From Scleroderma bovista (Eukaryota > Basidiomycota > Agaricomycetes > Boletales > Sclerodermataceae), in assembly GCA_037178675.1 (NCBI GenBank), contig JAYMGJ010000380.1:1-64000 (forward strand): 64,000 bases of DNA, read 5' to 3'. Of this stretch, positions 43,285 to 54,166 are shown piece after piece. Position 1 is the stretch's first letter; each line of letters starts with the position of its first letter. The position numbers and the translations under genes were made by a program. The notes beneath the pieces are model-generated. The model was not told the DNA's origin and made no database searches. It worked only from the letters and a program-made list of their open reading frames with translations.

Positions 43285-46200
43285 ATGGGGAAGTCGAGGA
43301 TATCTGGAGTGACCTCTTCTACCTCTGTGACCCATGTGGTGTGGAAGACTGTGAAAACAACTAGAGGATCAATTGATAAGTTTCAAAAGGTCACTCCCAG
43401 AAGAAAGGGTTGACAGGCTATGCAATCTAAGGCATCTCCTACTGTGGCTTGCTCATCCATCATGGCAGAACACAATGTGTTTCAAAATGGTGATGAAGAT
43501 GCTTACCAGGAGCTAGACAATCCACCTCCTTTGAAACAATTTAAAACAACCAAAAATCAGGTAGAGTATTATTCCACAATATATTACCCTGTATCTCATG
43601 GACATTGCTTTTAGAACAGCTATCTCCAGGCATGGCTGCCCCATAAACAGAAATATCTCTCAATCATTCTTGCCATGGAAGCTCCCCCCTGTCCACAGAT
43701 TTGCATATTGTGTGGTGGGGATGGCAGCTACAGATGCATAGATTGTGCACACAAGCCGGTGTTCTGCACAGCCTGTTGCAGGAACCAGCATAAGCTCCAG
43801 CCCTTCCACCGGGTTCAACAATGGAATTCGGCCTTCTTTGAAGACTCCTCTCTCCGGCTTGTGAGTGCTTTCATTCTGACTCAATAACAATGTCTGATGT
43901 TGTAGGCAGGGTTGGTGCTGCACCTTGGACATGGTGGGGATCCTTGTCCGAGTGGTGGTCATGCAGAATTAGATTTCTCCGATGACCTAGAGGAAGGAGC
44001 ACAGGACCATGAGGAATCTGTGGATTCAGGCTCACCTCCCCATCTCAAAGTACTGAACAGCAGAACCTTCTTGACTGTGGTGCACACTTCGGGAGTACAA
44101 TTCTGCGATGTGATGTACTGCAACTGTCAGGGGTCACCGGATTCACACCTTCAGCTGATGATGGCCGGCCTCTTTCCTGCCACCACTAAGGAACCAAGGA
44201 CTGTCTTTACCTTTCAGGTATTGGATGACTTCATCCAGGATAATGTGGAATGTGGAACCTCTGCCATGAACTATTACAGCAAACTCTGCAGGATTACATC
44301 CAATGCCTTTCCACACCTTGTGCCGGTGAGTGGACTGGAAACACATTACATGTGTCTTACCTCAGTAATAGGACAGATACAGGGAGATACTTAGAGTATC
44401 CAGGATGTGGAGGGTGCTAAAATTAATGAAATGGAAGGGAGTTGATGATAGTGAAATTGGTTCATCAACAGGCGACCTTGTGCTGTTTTGTCCGGCATGT
44501 CCACAGCCCGGAGTGAACCTTGATGATACTGATGTGGATTTGTCCCAGTATGTAATGTGTTTAAGCTCCACTGGGATGGGGAGATTCATTTTTCTTTGTA
44601 GCTGGAAATTTTCAAGGTCAATAGTGATGGATGGAAATTTCAAGGCAGAGCACATGAGACTGAGGAACCCTGCAGATGAGGTGTGGCTGATGGATGGGAG
44701 GGGGTTCATGGTAGGCTCAGGTAACTACAAGGAGTACTTGGCAGGCACAGCAAATCGGATAGAGGTGAGGGAATGCACCACTGGAAGTTCTATATCTCAT
44801 CCTTTGAAAAGCGATCGGAGTGTAGCAATCACCGGGCAGTTAATCAGGCAAATTCAGCAAGGAAACAGCTGTCATCCACCGGGATTGGGGGATGTGCATG
44901 TGCAAGACATGGATGTTTCATCCCCCATGCAATGGTTGACTTTCAGAAGGGAGAACAGTAGGTTCTCATAATTGTCATCTCGAGTTTGTTGAGCTGGTTA
45001 CAGGCAGGTAAACATGGACTATGCCCTGGTGCATGCAGTCTGGCATGCATTGAATCCTGACCAACAAGTGATAACATTTTACGACATCAATTGCCAGTAT
45101 AGTAGAAATTTGGCTCAGTGGATTCAGTCCAACAAATTCATCACTCTACCAGATGGACTGTGCATTTTGCCTGAGATCAGTATTTGGCATGTACATGGGC
45201 ATAAAACAGAATGCGTTGCCAGATATGCCCCAAATTTTATTCCTGGTGCCAGCAGAGTGGATGGGGAGATCATGGAGACACTGTGGTCTTCACTGAATAT
45301 AATATATCCATCTGCAAGGGGGATGGCAACACTGCATTGCCAAGAGTTACTCAATTTCCAAATGAATGATCACAATTTTGTCAAGATGGTCCGGATGCAT
45401 GAGTATAACAATGCCCTTCACCAAGACCCTACTGGCTGATGTGTACAAGCATTGTTTCTAAGGAGAAAAATGAGGGGTGCCCAGTGCTCGTTGACAGAGG
45501 TTACAGAAGCTTTTGAAAAACTGAATAACCAAGTCCTGGAAGGTCTCCAGCAATTGTGGTCGGAGCAGGAGGCGAAGGCATTGAATGACCGGATGATGGA
45601 TCCCCGTGCAATGGATATATATGATGTTCAGCTGGAGAAGGGTATATTGTTTTAAAATGGAGTTAACCTTACTGAATATGGCCTGAAGCACCAACAATGA
45701 AATTGATAGAAATGAACCTTATCAACCAACAACAAGACCAGCTTCGGGGATCAACCACATGGATAGCTAAGGCATTGAAGGTTGAAGGAGCACAGATAAT
45801 GCTAGCCATTGATGCTCGGCAGCTCAACACATCCGGAACTAAAATACAACAGCTATCAATTGCATGGCGCCGAGACTGGCTACAATCCCAGTTAGAGGGA
45901 TTAGTTGCATCAGCCACACAGTTTCTGGGTGAAGACTGGGATGATGATGTAGAACTGGACACTGCCCTACAATTTCAGGACGACCAAGCAGATGGTGAGG
46001 AAATAGAAAATCCATTCGTCTTGCCAACACAGGAAAATGCCGAAACAATGTTGCCACCACTGCCATCATATATTGGAATAGACCGTCTCCAGGGATTAGG
46101 ACTTGGATTCCTTGTGGAACAGGAACTATCCTTGAGACAGGGGCAAGCCAATGATTGCCTTCATGAAATTAGACTGGCACTGGCTGACAAGGCCGTCATC

Positions 46201-46780
46201 TTTAGGCGAGATGTTAGACAAGCCGGTAATTATAATATGACCACCCGGGCATGGGGCCGGATAGCGAGCACAGATCTCACCCTACAGCACCATGCCTCAT
46301 TATATCGCCGGTGCCGCAGGCAGATGGTAGCTCTCTGTGCCAATAGACAGGTTCTAGACCGGTACCAGGAATTGCATGCCTCCGACCTTTCGGTCACCAC
46401 TGCAATATCGGACCCCAATGCTCGGGGCCACAGGGATGATACCCTCCCTTTGTTCTGGACCATGGATGTACCCTGAGATACTGATAGGAATGATTGGATG
46501 TCTGAATGTATGTCTTAGCATCATCACAAAATTCTTTTGGTACTTAACCAGAAATCTAGTTTACCGGGTTCATTGGTTCCGGTCCAAGGCACTTAGGGAC
46601 CGGTGGAAGGAGGAAGTGGAGATGCTACAATGTGAGGCGGAGTGGACCAGAAATTATTTCCAAAGTAGGTTGAATTTCTGGTCAGACCGCCAGCAAACAG
46701 CATTGAGATCTGATGAGATCAGGATTGCCTGTTATGCTGCCTGGCAACGTCAGATATATCACTGGCTCTATTCTATTTAA
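43285..46780 (+). pseudogene. KDZ-B transposase
   Basis: Starts MGKSRISGV at 43285 and runs to HWLYSI at 46780. Domain order matches KDZ-A: CxC2-like cluster (CILCGGDGSYRCIDC, FCTACC, PFHRVQQW), FCPACPQPGVN, MDGNFKAEHM, CSNHRAVNQAN, IGGCACARHGCF, YDINCQY, WHVHGH, GEIMETLWSSLN and QGQANDCLHEIRLALADKA. It is dead: TGA at 43411-43413 in exon 1, a 2-nt deletion before MDGNFKAEHM (about 44625) that shifts frame, an intron donor changed from GT to AT after VRM near 45400, and TGA at 46474-46476. Protein identity to KDZ-A looks about 60-65% over the core, so the two elements are old relatives rather than a recent duplication. Confidence 0.83.
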
Positions 46781-46811
46781 ACACTACATTGTTGTAGGTT
46801 GTAAAACATAT

Positions 46812-47583
46812 CTACTTCTTTTCATCTGTCACAAACCGTTCCCATGTCTTACCCAATTGCTCTTTTACATGGGGAACACTGTCAAACAAACTCAGCCACT
46901 GCTCTGAAGCCTGCATCACCATATGTACATTTCCCATCTCTTTCTCTATTTCATGCAGCATGAGATCACACCCACTCATCATGTATTTGATGCTGTCCCT
47001 TGGCATTCTTGGGACATCAAAGAGGAGTGGTAAGGACTCAGTCCCATCCTGCTGATCATGTAAGGCAGGATGTGGTGGCAAGGGAATATACATACCAAGA
47101 CAGTAGGGAAAAAGTCTTTGGCCTCCGAAATGATGTGCGGGATTTGCCGGGATTCATATCCATCAGGGAATGTGGTACCGGGCATCTCCCACCATTTGTG
47201 TAGCATCAGTCCGGTATGATGAATCTGTGACTCAGATGTCCTGATCATGAATACATCATGACCCTTCATGTATTCCAGTATCTCCTCCTGCTGCATCTTT
47301 GCCAGAGTGGCACACCACAGGAATTGGTTTGCGATATAAGGCACCCGCATGATCAGACCATAGGCACTGCATGCAGAGAGCAATCGCTCAAGAACACGCT
47401 AAATGTATAATATATGAATTGATTTCCATGAGAATCAGGTGATCTTACAATTTCTATCATGACATTCTCAAACCAATTTGAAGGTGGGTTGGGTTGCTGT
47501 AGCACATAGGTAAACCGTCGGAACCAAACCCCGGTGTATTGCAAAGTGAGGGAGATATTGTGGGCATCAAGGGTGTTAGACAT
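46812..47583 (-). CDS. KDZ-B gene X, uncharacterised KDZ-associated protein
   Basis: Starts MSNTLDAHNISLTLQYTG at 47583. Three exons, with introns GTAAGATCACC...ATTTAG and a 44-nt GTATGT...ATCAG, encode about 230 residues and appear intact. The middle has LAKMQQEEILEYMKGHD and HKWWEMPGTT; the C-terminus is a helix rich in Met/Glu ending KTWERFVTDEKK. Its CGA codon in the context LE-R-LL is the one mutated to TGA in KDZ-A. The 3' end lies 31 bp from the transposase stop in a convergent arrangement. It is a conserved member of the six-gene set with no domain I recognise. Confidence 0.72.
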
Positions 47584-48491
47584 GATTGCGGGCAAGTGAG
47601 GTCCTGGGTAAATATAAGCCTTTAATAGGATAATGATATTTCTCACGGTTCATGTGACATTCATGATGCAGTCCTGCCTTAGGCCGGTTGAATGGGTGGC
47701 CGGTAGGGCACATACAAGACACAGAGCAATGGTCACCGGTAATAAATGTGGGGTATTGACTGGTAATAATCACGTACACACCGGCAATCATGATGCTTGC
47801 AATATAAGCCTGTCAGGATTGTATTTGAAGACAGAGACCAGACCAGTTGATGGTCATCCCGGTATTACACTGGATAATAGGTATAGCGGTAGCATATCGA
47901 CTGGCAATGGGCATACAACTATTATACTGACTGGTAACTGTCCCACTGGTAGCATACAAACTGGTGTTGGTCATACTGGTGTTATACTGGCCAGTACTGA
48001 AGGTACTGCTATTATGCTGACCGGTAACAGTCATACCGGTAGCATACTGACTGCTATGTGGTGTACCAGTATCATCCTAGTATTGTGTTTTGACCTGCAA
48101 AGATACTGTTCTATATGGGCATACTGACCACCAATGGTCATACTGGTATTATACTCAGCCTGTAGCGAGTCAAGTGGTGACTGTCATACCAGTGGCCTTC
48201 ATACCGGTAGCATACCAACCAGTCAGTGTCATATCTGTAGCATACCGACTGGTCACTATCATACCAGTAGCATACCGGGCGGTCAGAGTCATACCGGTAT
48301 CACGACCGGTCAGTGTCTTACCGGTAGCATACCGACTGGTCACTGTCATACCGGGAGCATATCGACCGGTGTGTCATACTGGTGCATACTGACCGGTAAC
48401 AGTCATACTGGTAGCATATTGTTCTACATGGATAAAGCATATCCTGCCAGAAACATGTATTGGACTACCAGTCATCGCCAATTAAGGTAAT
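47584..48491. repeat. Internal ACCGGT array of KDZ-B
   Basis: Degenerate CCGGT units throughout. 48170-48420 has the 'gtcataccggtagcatacc' units in the same orientation as the left terminal array and opposite to 50290-50985. The TET/JBP gene is therefore bracketed by inverted arrays. No gene. Confidence 0.75.
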
Positions 48492-49770
48492 CTACACCTC
48501 CAACTGCAACAACACATCCTGGACCTTGTGAAGCCTCATTGGATCTGGCCTGGGGACTCCAAGCCAATTATGAATGTTATCCCACATGTAGTATGCAAGG
48601 CAACATCGGTCTCCACCCTCCTCGATCACTCCATGCCTGAGGAGCCTACCAGAAAATGCTACAACCATGCCTGGGCTATATTCCAGCTGAACTCCAAGGG
48701 TTTGGATATTAAGGAAGCAATCTTGATATTCACCGACAGTGGCGAGTAGATCAAACCAATCAGACTGGGACTGGGGATCTCGGTGCAAAGGTGTTTTCCA
48801 ATTGGAAATGAGTGAGAGATTTGTGTATACGGTCGACCAATGCCCCAGTGCTTCCTGCATCACAGGATCGTTCTCTATAGACCATGCATCCAGCCTCTGC
48901 CTTGCCTCTAGACCGGCATGATAGAGTGGAGGGTGCATTATAGATAGCGCACCAGAAAGGAGGGCAGATGGGAGGCAAATATTCTTTCCCCATTCCTTGC
49001 CTGCCGGTGTTGCAAGCCCTGCAGAAACCGATGGTGTGTGTTTCCTTGTCTGTACCCGAGGTTAATTATGTTTGTTTCTGAAGAAAGATATAACTCTACC
49101 AAGTGGCCTTGCAAATGCCTAGCTGGTGAAAACTCCAGACATCCGGATGGTGTACTTCCCGGTTGGAAGTATTGATCAGAGTTTCTCCAACAACTCTGGT
49201 TTTTGATACTCTTCTGGAGGTTGTCACCAAGAGGCTGAAGGCCTGTAACAATATGTTTCTTTACCTACATGTCAGACAAGGCATGCATAATATTGACCAC
49301 CATACCTGAATTGGCCTAGCTAAGGCACCTGGAAGGTACCACAAAGCGATGCTATCTCCTTCCCCAAGGATGATTGCTGGTTCCGATAAGATAGCAGGCA
49401 TGTTACTGGTGCTCCTGATTGCCGGTGGGTGGTTCTCTAGGAGTTGAGCCTCTCGTTTCATGTCAGCTCCGGACTCCATTGTGGACAGGCTCTCACTAAG
49501 TCATATGAGATCAATGCCAGATGGAACTGAGATGGAAAGTCAGATGGTATGTTAGAGCCATGCAATGAACTTACTCCGATTTTTGTATGCCTTAACAAGA
49601 ACAGAAACCAATTGGTTCATCCCGATGCAACCATGGGATGGAATATCCAATGGAAGTGCAGGCCGGGGAAAATCGGGGTCTAGTGCCAGATGGCGAAATC
49701 GCCGGCGCATGTAGCCAGCAATCCTTTCAGATAGGTGATAGTCAGTGACACCCGTGTTGAATGTGGCCAT
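48492..49770 (-). pseudogene. KDZ-B TET/JBP-family dioxygenase
   Basis: Starts MATFNTGVTDYHLSERIAG at 49770, aligned with the KDZ-A start. Exons carry RIAGYMRRRF, ILGEGDSIALWYLPGALARP and LEFSPARHLQGH. The catalytic exon is uninterrupted here, with H-R-D in PLHRDPQS, the distal His in SGRLLRHGV, and DRCCLAYYMWDN. One change is notable: MWDN replaces MRDN of KDZ-A. TGA at 49501-49503 lies at a position that is Arg (CGG) in KDZ-A, so the reading frame is probably dead. The gene is oriented opposite to what the KDZ-A order predicts. As a family, TET/JBP enzymes hydroxylate methylated bases in DNA. Confidence 0.84.
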
Positions 49771-50289
49771 CTGGCAATATTGGATGTGTCTGTACGGAGG
49801 ATGCAATGAAGCAGTCAATGACTGATTTGTGCTGAAAGCCATGGGAACTGCAACCGGTATATCTTAACTAGTTGCCAGAAGCCAGAAGTGTGTTCCGAAT
49901 GTACCCCTGCCCATGGGCATTGTATTCCTAGAATCCCACAGGTCTCAGGGTGATTGACTGCCAGCATAGTACGCCTTTCTTTCAACATAACTCACCCTGG
50001 GTCTTACTAGATATCGATGGTGTAAAGTTGCTGGCCGGATGCCTGATCAGTCCGGTGTCCCCCCATAGTAATCAACAAGCATTGGGGTGCTATTCTCATA
50101 AGTATATGGCCTTATAGGCAGAGTGAGGGCACTTGATTGGGAAGTCAGGACCATGTCTTGGTGTCCAGTGTATGCCATACCTGCCGGCTTCATACCTGAG
50201 CAATCCGGTCTCACCATCACTAGTAATCAACAATCATTGGAGTGCTATTCTCATACTTAAATCACTTTACTGTATCACCATTACCGGTC
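49771..50289. other. KDZ-B non-coding spacer upstream of TET/JBP
   Basis: Contains a duplicated block of about 100 bp (GATCAGTCCGGTGTC...AGTAATCAACAAGCATTGGGGTGCTATTCTCATA and a variant ending at about 50255). No open frame is supported. Confidence 0.5.
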
Positions 50290-51812
50290 AGTATACTTAT
50301 CCTACCAGTATTGCCATGACCAGTGAATATCCTACTAGTATGACAATGACCGATCGGTATGCTACCGGTATGACAGTGACCGGTTGGTATGCCACCGGTA
50401 TGCTACCGGTATGACAGTTACTGGTCAATATGCTACCGGTATGATAGTGACCAGTTGGTATGCTACCGATATGACAGTGACCGGTTGTTATGCCACCGGT
50501 ATGACAGTGACCGGTTGGTATGCCACCGGTATGCTACTGGTATGACAGTTACCAGTCAATATGCTACCGGTATGATAGTGACCAGTTGGTATGCTACCAG
50601 TATGACAGTGACCGGTTGGTATGCCACCGGTATGCTACCGGTATGACAGTTACCGGTCAATATGCTACCGGTATGATAGTGACTGGTTGGTATGCTACTG
50701 GTATGACAGTGACCGGTTGGTATGCCACTGGTATGCTACTGGTATGACAGTTACCAGTAAATATGCTACCGGTATGATAGTGACCAGTTGGTATGCTACC
50801 GGTATGACAGTGACCGGTTGGTATGCCACCAGTATGCTACCAGTATGACAGTTACTGGTCAATATGCTACCAGTATGATAGTGACCGGTTGGTATGCTAC
50901 CGGTATGACAGTGACTGGTTGGTATGCCACCGGTATGCTACCGGTATGACAGGTACCAGTTGGTATGCTACCAGTATGATTGTGATCTGTCAAGTCCGGG
51001 TCTACTCCGGTAGGAAGTCCGGTCAAGTCCGGATGAAAACAGACGAGGGCAGAGGTCAGAGGTTTGGGCAGAGGTTAGCCCGGGCCGGAGTTGCGACCGA
51101 TTGGATTCAACGACAAGGACAACGAGCGTTGATCCCTTGCGTAGGTTCCGGTCAGGTGGAGATGGAGACGGAGACAGACAAGGGGACAGGAGTAGTAACT
51201 TAGATGATTTCAGACTGAGGTCTACAAGGTAAACTAGAGGGTACTTATACTAAGTAGAACTAGGGTCAAGTACATACGGTGACAAGTAAACAACCTAATA
51301 GCGGACAAGGGATGACCGGAGTTAGGACTAGGTCAGGACCAGTGAAAATAAAGTCAGGTCTGTGTAAAATAAATCAGGTCCGGTGAAAATGCTACAAGGT
51401 ATAGGATATATCGAGTTCACGGAGAACTCACGTCAAGGCAGGGTAAATGGCGAAGTGTGGTAACGAGCGAATGGAGCATAGACCAAGGGTCGTGCTTAAT
51501 GGAAGGTTATCTGCGTGAGCGCGACCGGAGTAGGAGACGAGCGACTGGAGTAGAGCTGTAGAGCTGCGATGCGACCGGAGTGACCGGATAAGGCCCGGAG
51601 TTGGGCATGGTCATAACATGATCGGTCGGTATGCTACCAGTATGACAGTGACTGGTTGGTATGCCACCGGTATGCTACCGGTATGACAGTTACTGGTCGG
51701 TATGACAGTTACCGGTCGGTATGCTACCGGTATGATAATGACTGGTCGGTATGCCGCCGATATGACACTGACTGGTTGGTATGCTACCGGTATGACACTG
51801 ACCGGTTGGTAT
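50290..51812. repeat. Subterminal minisatellite S2 of KDZ-B, right
   Basis: Reverse-complement counterpart of 11870-12470, with 'ggtatgctaccggtatgacagtgacc' units, interrupted by a solo LTR at 50988-51618. 51815-51990 is the inverted copy of the non-repetitive 11691-11869 segment. Confidence 0.85.
50988..51618 (-). mobile_element. Solo LTR of the gypsy-1/2 family
   Basis: 631 bp, TGTCAAGTCC...CATAACA, with perfect TGATC duplications (50983-50987 and 51619-51623). It was formed by insertion into the minisatellite followed by LTR-LTR recombination. Confidence 0.92.
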
Positions 51813-51979
51813 GACCAATTAATCATTACTGGCCAGTACACCACCTGAATGCTTATCATTAACTTGTACTACTTGTATAATCATTTCCATTCAGTACAGT
51901 ACCAGTCTTGTCTTTGCTAATATGTACAATCCTGACATGGCTATCATCAGCCTGGACTTGTTTCAAATATTTTTTCCTC

Positions 51980-52730
51980 TCTGGCCTGACCATACACTTA
52001 TTGTGACACCCACACCCAGGCCGGACTATCCATTATGGTAACACACCTACCCAGCCCAACCATACACTATGGTGATGCCCACACCCAGGCCAGACTGTAC
52101 AATATGGTGACACCCCTACCCTGGCCTGACCATACACTATGGTGACTCACCTACCCTGGCCCAATCATACACTATGGTGATGCCCACACCCAGGCCAGAC
52201 TGTACAATATGGTGACACCCCTACCCTGGGCTGACCATACACTATGGTGACACCCACACCCAGGCCAGAACTATGGTGACACCCACACCCAGGCCAGACT
52301 GTATATTATGATGACACCCCTACCCTGGCCTGACAATACACTATGGTGATGCCCACCCCCAGGCCAGACTGTGTATTATGGTGACACCCCTACCCTGGCC
52401 TGACCATACACTATGGTGATTCCCACACCCAGGCCGGACTGTACAATATGATGACACACCTATCCTGGCCCGACCATACACTATGGTGACACCCACACCC
52501 AGGCCGGACTGTTCAATATGCACCCATACCCTGGCCTGACCATACACTATGGTATCACCTACACCCAGGCCGGACTGTATATTATGGTTAAACTACACAC
52601 TCTGGCCGGACCATACACTATGGTGATACCTACATCCTGGCCCAAACCTATATTATGGTGACAACCCACCCCCAGGCTGGACCATGTATTATGGTGACAA
52701 TTCTGCATACTGGCCGGACCATAAATCATG
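51980..52730. repeat. Subterminal minisatellite S1 of KDZ-B, right
   Basis: About ten copies of the roughly 70-bp unit (ACACTATGGTGAC...CCCAGGCC), inverted relative to 11448-11690. The larger copy number on this side suggests array change or loss of the left end. Confidence 0.8.
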
Positions 52731-52734
52731 GCAA

Positions 52735-52834
52735 CACCCTTTAGTCCAGCCTGACCCCAGCTGGCCCATAACATACGGCCGATTGTCAACCCCCGCTGGC
52801 CGTAAAGTATGGTACAATGTAGGTACATTATGTG
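52735..52834 (-). repeat. KDZ-B right terminal inverted repeat
   Basis: Read inward from 52834: CACATAATGTACCTACATTG, then TTTACGGCCA, CAATCGGCCG and GGGCCAGC, parallel to the KDZ-A terminus. The next base (52835) is gypsy-2 interior sequence, so the element end is sharp. Confidence 0.8.
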
Positions 52835-52940
52835 CTAAGACAATGCAGAGTCCGGAGTGAATGTCTGAGTACAAAATTTGGATCTATAAAGATCAGACTG
52901 GTTTTGCTTTTACCCCCTGTTTTCTGCCATCGATTTCAAT

Positions 52941-54005
52941 ATGTCTGGCACTGCTAAGTCCACCACCCCCACTGTCCCTTCCGCGGACTGGACCAAGGCC
53001 CCAACACCGGAGTTGCAATCCGGTAGCGAAGATGAGGTGGAAGTCCTTGACACCAAAGTGAAGGAGCGCCGTCAATGTAAGCAAGTGAAGAAGGAGGAGA
53101 AGCAATGGAGGGAAGAGGTGGAGAGGCGAGCACGCAAAGAGGCGGAGGCAAGAGCTCATGAGGAGGTGGAGCACGCTAAGGTGGAGGCAGAGCGGAAAGT
53201 GAGGGAGGAGGTGGAGCGTCAAGAGCGCGAGCAAGCGGAGAAGGACAGGGCGGAGGTGCAGCGGAGGGCTGCAGAGGTTGCAGCGAGGCAGAGGGCGTTG
53301 GCACAGGAAGCGTTGAAGAAAAGAGTGAGGGAAGAGCCGGAGGCGGGTCCGAGTGATGACCGGAGCGACAACGTCCGGTAAGTAATTTATTATCTTCCTT
53401 TATGACTTTTTATTAACCTACTGGCAGGTGCATTCGTTGTGCCAAGCACAAGGCCAAGTGCGAGCGGGACCCTGAAAAGCCCAAGCAATGTGCGTGCATG
53501 AAGTGCGCCGGACTCAAGGAGCGGTGCGAGTGGCCGGAGGTGGGAGGTGGGAGGTCCAGGTCCGGTAGTGGACAAAGGGAAGGGCAAGGTGAAGGAGGTC
53601 ACAATGTCGCCGTGAGGAGGGGAGAAGTGGAAAAAGAAGAAGACAGTTGCGAAGGTCGTTGACGACAACGACATCATTGAAGTACCGGGGCTGTTGGGGA
53701 AACGGTCCGGGTTTGACCCTGGGCCATTCCTGGACCGGTTGGACCGGTTGACTGGAGCAGTGGAGGAGATGACTGGTCAGATGTGCCAGGTTGCGGATGC
53801 CACCCACTCTGTGGCCAAAGGAAATGAGCGGCTGACAGCCGGCCTCGAGACCTTCCTCGAGGAATGCCATTTCTTCACGGCACCTTGGAATGAGGACGAG
53901 GAGTCGGAGGACAGCGAAGCGGAGGTCGACCCGGAGGAGGTCGAAAAGGAAGTCCAGGGGCTCCAAGAGGAGCAAGAGAACCCTGGCAGCGGTGTGCCGG
54001 AGTAA
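52941..54005 (+). pseudogene. Antisense Zn2Cys6 gene of gypsy-2
   Basis: Exon 1 (52941-53377), with the charged coiled coil (an extra REEVERQEREQA stretch compared with gypsy-1), and an intron in the same place. Exon 2 (from 53428) carries all six cysteines with Cx2Cx6Cx11Cx2Cx6C spacing. A duplication of about 7 nt near 53540-53550 shifts frame just after the cluster. TGA at 53613-53615 replaces CGA of gypsy-1. The distal acidic region (53694-54005) stays well conserved in sequence. TATAAA at 52885-52890 is retained. Confidence 0.78.
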
Positions 54006-54166
54006 GTGGTCCGGTCCGGACTTTGTAAATAGAAAGTGTAATTAGTTTGACTTTTGTTTATAAAGAAAAGTGACCTGAGTTTAGTGAGTGATATTACAAG
54101 ATAAGATGAAAAGAGAGGAGAGACAGAGAGTGAAACAGATAAGAGAAACAGAGAGCGAGAGTACTA

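Larger units (their letters stand above)
11448..52834. mobile_element. KDZ-B: outer six-gene KDZ transposon, left end lost, carrying KDZ-A
   Basis: Without the nested KDZ-A (22.8 kb) and one solo LTR, about 18 kb remains. The right end is the inverted terminal sequence CACATAATGTACCTAC, identical to the left end of KDZ-A, finishing at 52834. The left end lacks this repeat and begins inside the subterminal minisatellite. Gene order, left to right: Zn-cluster gene (-), gene C (+), [KDZ-A], gene D (-), KDZ transposase (+), gene X (-), TET/JBP (-). The two subterminal regions (11448-12470 and 50290-52730) are inverted repeats of each other. Several genes carry stops, so the element is no longer autonomous. 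Confidence 0.82.

Noticed and set aside
11448..52834. One giant 41-kb transposon with two gene sets
   Set aside because: Internal terminal repeats with TGCTGAC duplications, different palindrome content (CCGCGG against ACCGGT) and clear protein divergence show one element nested in another.
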